A stretch of 7,222 nucleotides of DNA, taken from Alphaproteobacteria bacterium (GTDB lineage Bacteria; Pseudomonadota; Alphaproteobacteria; Sphingomonadales; Sphingomonadaceae). This document shows, one piece after another, positions 5,724 to 7,222 of this stretch. The translations under genes were made by a program, and so were the position numbers. Location: assembly GCA_018828205.1 (NCBI GenBank), contig JAHJWA010000202.1:1-7222 (forward strand), read 5' to 3'. Numbering within the stretch: position 1 is the stretch's first letter; each line of letters opens with the position of its first letter. The notes beneath the pieces are model-generated. The model saw only the letters and a list, made by a program, of their open reading frames with translations. It was not told the origin of the DNA and searched no databases.

Positions 5724-6754
5724 CGCCCACTCGCGCCGGGCAGCCTGCCGACCGCCTGCGCCCCTGCGCGCGTGGTCACGAGCACCTCGTCGCCATCGAC
5801 AACGATCACGACATCCTCGAGCCCGATCGCCGAGACCCGCGGCCCGTCGCTTTCGACCAGCACATTCCGGCACTCGACCAGATCCGCGCGGCCCATGGTG
5901 GAATTGCCGTCGGAATCGCGCGCGCGCGCCGCCAGCACCGCATCCCAGCTACCGATGTCGGACCAGCCCATATCGGCGGAGACTACCGCGGCGTGGTTGG
6001 TCTTCTCCATCACCGCGTAATCGATCGATTCGCCGGCGATCGCGGCAAAGGGGGCTGGCGCCGGATGGCATTGCCGACCCGTGCTCGCGGCCCCCACCAT
6101 GGCTTCATCCACGCTGGCCGCCATCGCCGGCCGGTGCCGCGCGAGCTCCTCGCGATAGCGCCCCGCGCGCATGCAGAAGATACCGCCGTTCCAGACATGA
6201 TCGCCGCTCGCGAGAAAGCTTTCGGCAGTGGCACGATCGGGCTTCTCGACGAAGCGATCGACGCGGTGCCCGCCGGCCAGCGGCGCGCCCATACGGATGT
6301 AGCCATATCCCGTCGCGGGCTCGGTCGGCGCGATCCCGAATGCGACCAGCCAGCCCTCGCCCGCAAGCTGCGCGGCGCGTTCGACCCCCGCGAGAAACGC
6401 CGCCTCGTCGGCGATGTGGTGATCGCTGGGGCAGACCAGCATGATGTCCTCGGGGGCGAGGCCGTGCGCGGCGAGCGCGATCGCGGGCGCGGTGTTGCGC
6501 GCCGCGGGTTCGACCACCAGTCGCGCGCCCTGGTGCGTCGCCGCCTGCTCCTCGATCGCCGCGACATGCGCGGCTCCTGCCACGATCAGCGGCGGTGCGA
6601 AGCGGTCGGGATCACCCACCCGGTCGAGGCTGCGCTGGAACAGCGTCCGCCCGCCGAGCAGGTCGAGGAAGGGCTTGGGCCGCGCCGCCCGGCTGCGCGG
6701 CCACAGCCGCGTGCCGCTGCCCCCGCACAAGATGACCGGATGAATGACTGACAT
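5720..6754 (-). CDS. manC: Mannose-1-phosphate guanylyltransferase (GDP-mannose pyrophosphorylase), monofunctional
   Basis: A 344-residue sugar nucleotidyltransferase making GDP-mannose from mannose-1-phosphate and GTP. Motifs in order: GGSGTRLWPRSR (11-22) and PKPFL (26-30) form the nucleotide-binding signature; EPAARNTAPAI (82-92); PSDHHI (109-114); TGYGYI (148-153); FVEKP (168-172); WNGGIF (188-193); SIDYAVMEK (243-251) and MGWSDIGSW (262-270). It ends after the left-handed beta-helix-like part and lacks the C-terminal cupin isomerase domain of bifunctional ManC/AlgA proteins; that activity is supplied by the separate manA next door. The ATG at 6754 has GAGG (complement of 6761-6764) six bases upstream. 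It probably belongs to an operon with manA, feeding exopolysaccharide or glycan synthesis. Confidence 0.95.
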   Translation of the reverse strand: MSVIHPVILCGGSGTRLWPRSRAARPKPFLDLLGGRTLFQRSLDRVGDPDRFAPPLIVAGAAHVAAIEEQAATHQGARLVVEPAARNTAPAIALAAHGLAPEDIMLVCPSDHHIADEAAFLAGVERAAQLAGEGWLVAFGIAPTEPATGYGYIRMGAPLAGGHRVDRFVEKPDRATAESFLASGDHVWNGGIFCMRAGRYREELARHRPAMAASVDEAMVGAASTGRQCHPAPAPFAAIAGESIDYAVMEKTNHAAVVSADMGWSDIGSWDAVLAARARDSDGNSTMGRADLVECRNVLVESDGPRVSAIGLEDVVIVVDGDEVLVTTRAGAQAVGRLPGASGR

Positions 6755-6760
6755 GGCTCG

Positions 6761-6764
6761 CCTC
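6761..6764 (-). promoter_or_regulatory. Shine-Dalgarno sequence of manC
   Basis: The minus strand reads GAGG here, six bases before the ATG at 6754. This supports that start and the 344-residue length, with the GGSGTRLWP motif at the usual distance from the N terminus. Confidence 0.55.
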
Positions 6765-6801
6765 TAGCGTCTTTCCCTTGCGAAGCGCCAGAGCCTAACA
6801 C

Positions 6802-6827
6802 CGCGAGATAAAGCCCGCTTTAACGCG
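6802..6827 (-). terminator. Hairpin at the end of tonB (weak terminator or attenuator)
   Basis: TAAAGC (6809-6814) and GCTTTA (6817-6822) form a tight stem around two bases, flanked by CGCG at 6802-6805 and 6824-6827 that can extend it with small bulges. The stem includes the tonB TAA stop. No T-run follows on the minus strand, so it may only weaken read-through into manC. The remaining bases to the manC ATG show no clear promoter. Confidence 0.3.
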
Positions 6828-7222
6828 CGAACCAGTCCTGCCGCCAGCCATAGTCGGCGGGCACCGGGTTGCCCTGCGTATCGATGGCGGGGCGGAACCT
6901 GAAACGCTCGATGGCAAGCTGGCAGACGATGGCATCGGCTTGCGGGTCGGGACTGGGCCGCACCACGCGGCAATCGCGCGCGCGGCCGTCCACGCCCACG
7001 GTCATCGCGACGGTCACCGATGTGCCGAAGCGCGCCTGCCGCCCGCCTTCGGGGATCGGGAAATCGCGCGCCGCATTGATGTCGCCTGCAGTCTTGACCG
7101 GGCGCGTCGCGACGATCCCGCCGCGGCCCTGCCCGCCACGCCCGCTGCCGGTGCCCTGACCGCTGCCCGCGGCGCCCGTGCCCTCGCCCTCCTGCTGCGC
7201 GCCCGCGCTGGGGGCGGTTCCG
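6820..7222 (-). CDS. Energy transducer TonB, C-terminal part (partial at right edge)
   Basis: About 133 C-terminal residues are encoded; the frame is open to the window edge, so the start and the expected N-terminal membrane anchor lie outside. From the edge, the protein has a Gly/Ala/Gln/Ser-rich low-complexity linker (roughly 45 residues, complement of about 7108-7222), which should span the periplasm. A TonB C-terminal domain follows: VTVAMTVGVDGRARDCRVVR, then a conserved Cys and RFRFRPAIDTQGNPV, ending in DWFAR. TonB passes proton-motive energy from ExbB/ExbD to outer-membrane TonB-dependent receptors. The two cysteines (DCRV and VCQL) are common in sphingomonad-type TonB-domain proteins and could form a disulfide (inference). 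The next gene, manC, follows in the same direction after 65 bases, but functional linkage is not evident. Confidence 0.85.
   Translation of the reverse strand, partial: GTAPSAGAQQEGEGTGAAGSGQGTGSGRGGQGRGGIVATRPVKTAGDINAARDFPIPEGGRQARFGTSVTVAMTVGVDGRARDCRVVRPSPDPQADAIVCQLAIERFRFRPAIDTQGNPVPADYGWRQDWFAR

Noticed and set aside
5043..6751. Several long plus-strand open frames opposite manA and manC
   Set aside because: They lack motifs, whereas the minus strand encodes complete isomerase and guanylyltransferase signatures.

Overview
The window is GC-rich (well over 60% G+C by eye), densely packed DNA. The gene complement and protein signatures suggest an alphaproteobacterium, most likely of the Sphingomonadales (Sphingomonas / Novosphingobium / Erythrobacteraceae type). 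The clues are a heme oxygenase plus bacteriophytochrome pair with an HWE-family kinase, a polyhydroxyalkanoic-acid-system protein next to a TelA/XpaC pair, and a TonB with a glycine-rich linker. The assignment is an inference from gene content; no rRNA or other taxonomic marker is present.

Layout. Bases 1-1622 (+) hold a compact three-gene cluster: the 3' part of a TelA-family toxic anion resistance gene, a TTG-started two-TM XpaC-like membrane protein gene, and a 100-residue polyhydroxyalkanoic acid system family gene whose ATG overlaps the preceding stop codon (TGATG). Bases 1623-1778 form the only sizeable intergenic gap. It holds several inverted repeats, a possible terminator and a weak EcfG-like promoter candidate. 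Bases 1779-4915 (+) form a light-sensing operon: a biliverdin-producing heme oxygenase (bphO-like), then, with ATGA overlap, an 855-residue bacteriophytochrome with PAS-GAF-PHY photosensor, HWE histidine kinase and fused C-terminal receiver domain.

Bases 4854-7222 are on the minus strand and read tonB (partial, at the right edge), then a monofunctional mannose-1-phosphate guanylyltransferase, then a short class I mannose-6-phosphate isomerase. The last two overlap by ATGA. Together they supply fructose-6-P -> mannose-6-P (isomerase) and mannose-1-P -> GDP-mannose (guanylyltransferase), the precursor for exopolysaccharide and glycan synthesis. The phosphomannomutase linking them is not in the window.

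How the parts fit: BphO opens heme to biliverdin, which should attach to Cys13 of the phytochrome; red/far-red light then controls the HWE kinase, with the fused receiver as a likely intramolecular phosphoryl acceptor. The phytochrome gene and the isomerase gene converge and overlap by 62 bp at their 3' ends. No mobile element, CRISPR array, tRNA or rRNA was seen. All the genes fall in recognisable families. The points most worth a second look are the fused-receiver phytochrome with altered chromophore-pocket motifs, the convergent overlap with a shared CTAG stop, and the regulatory gap before bphO.
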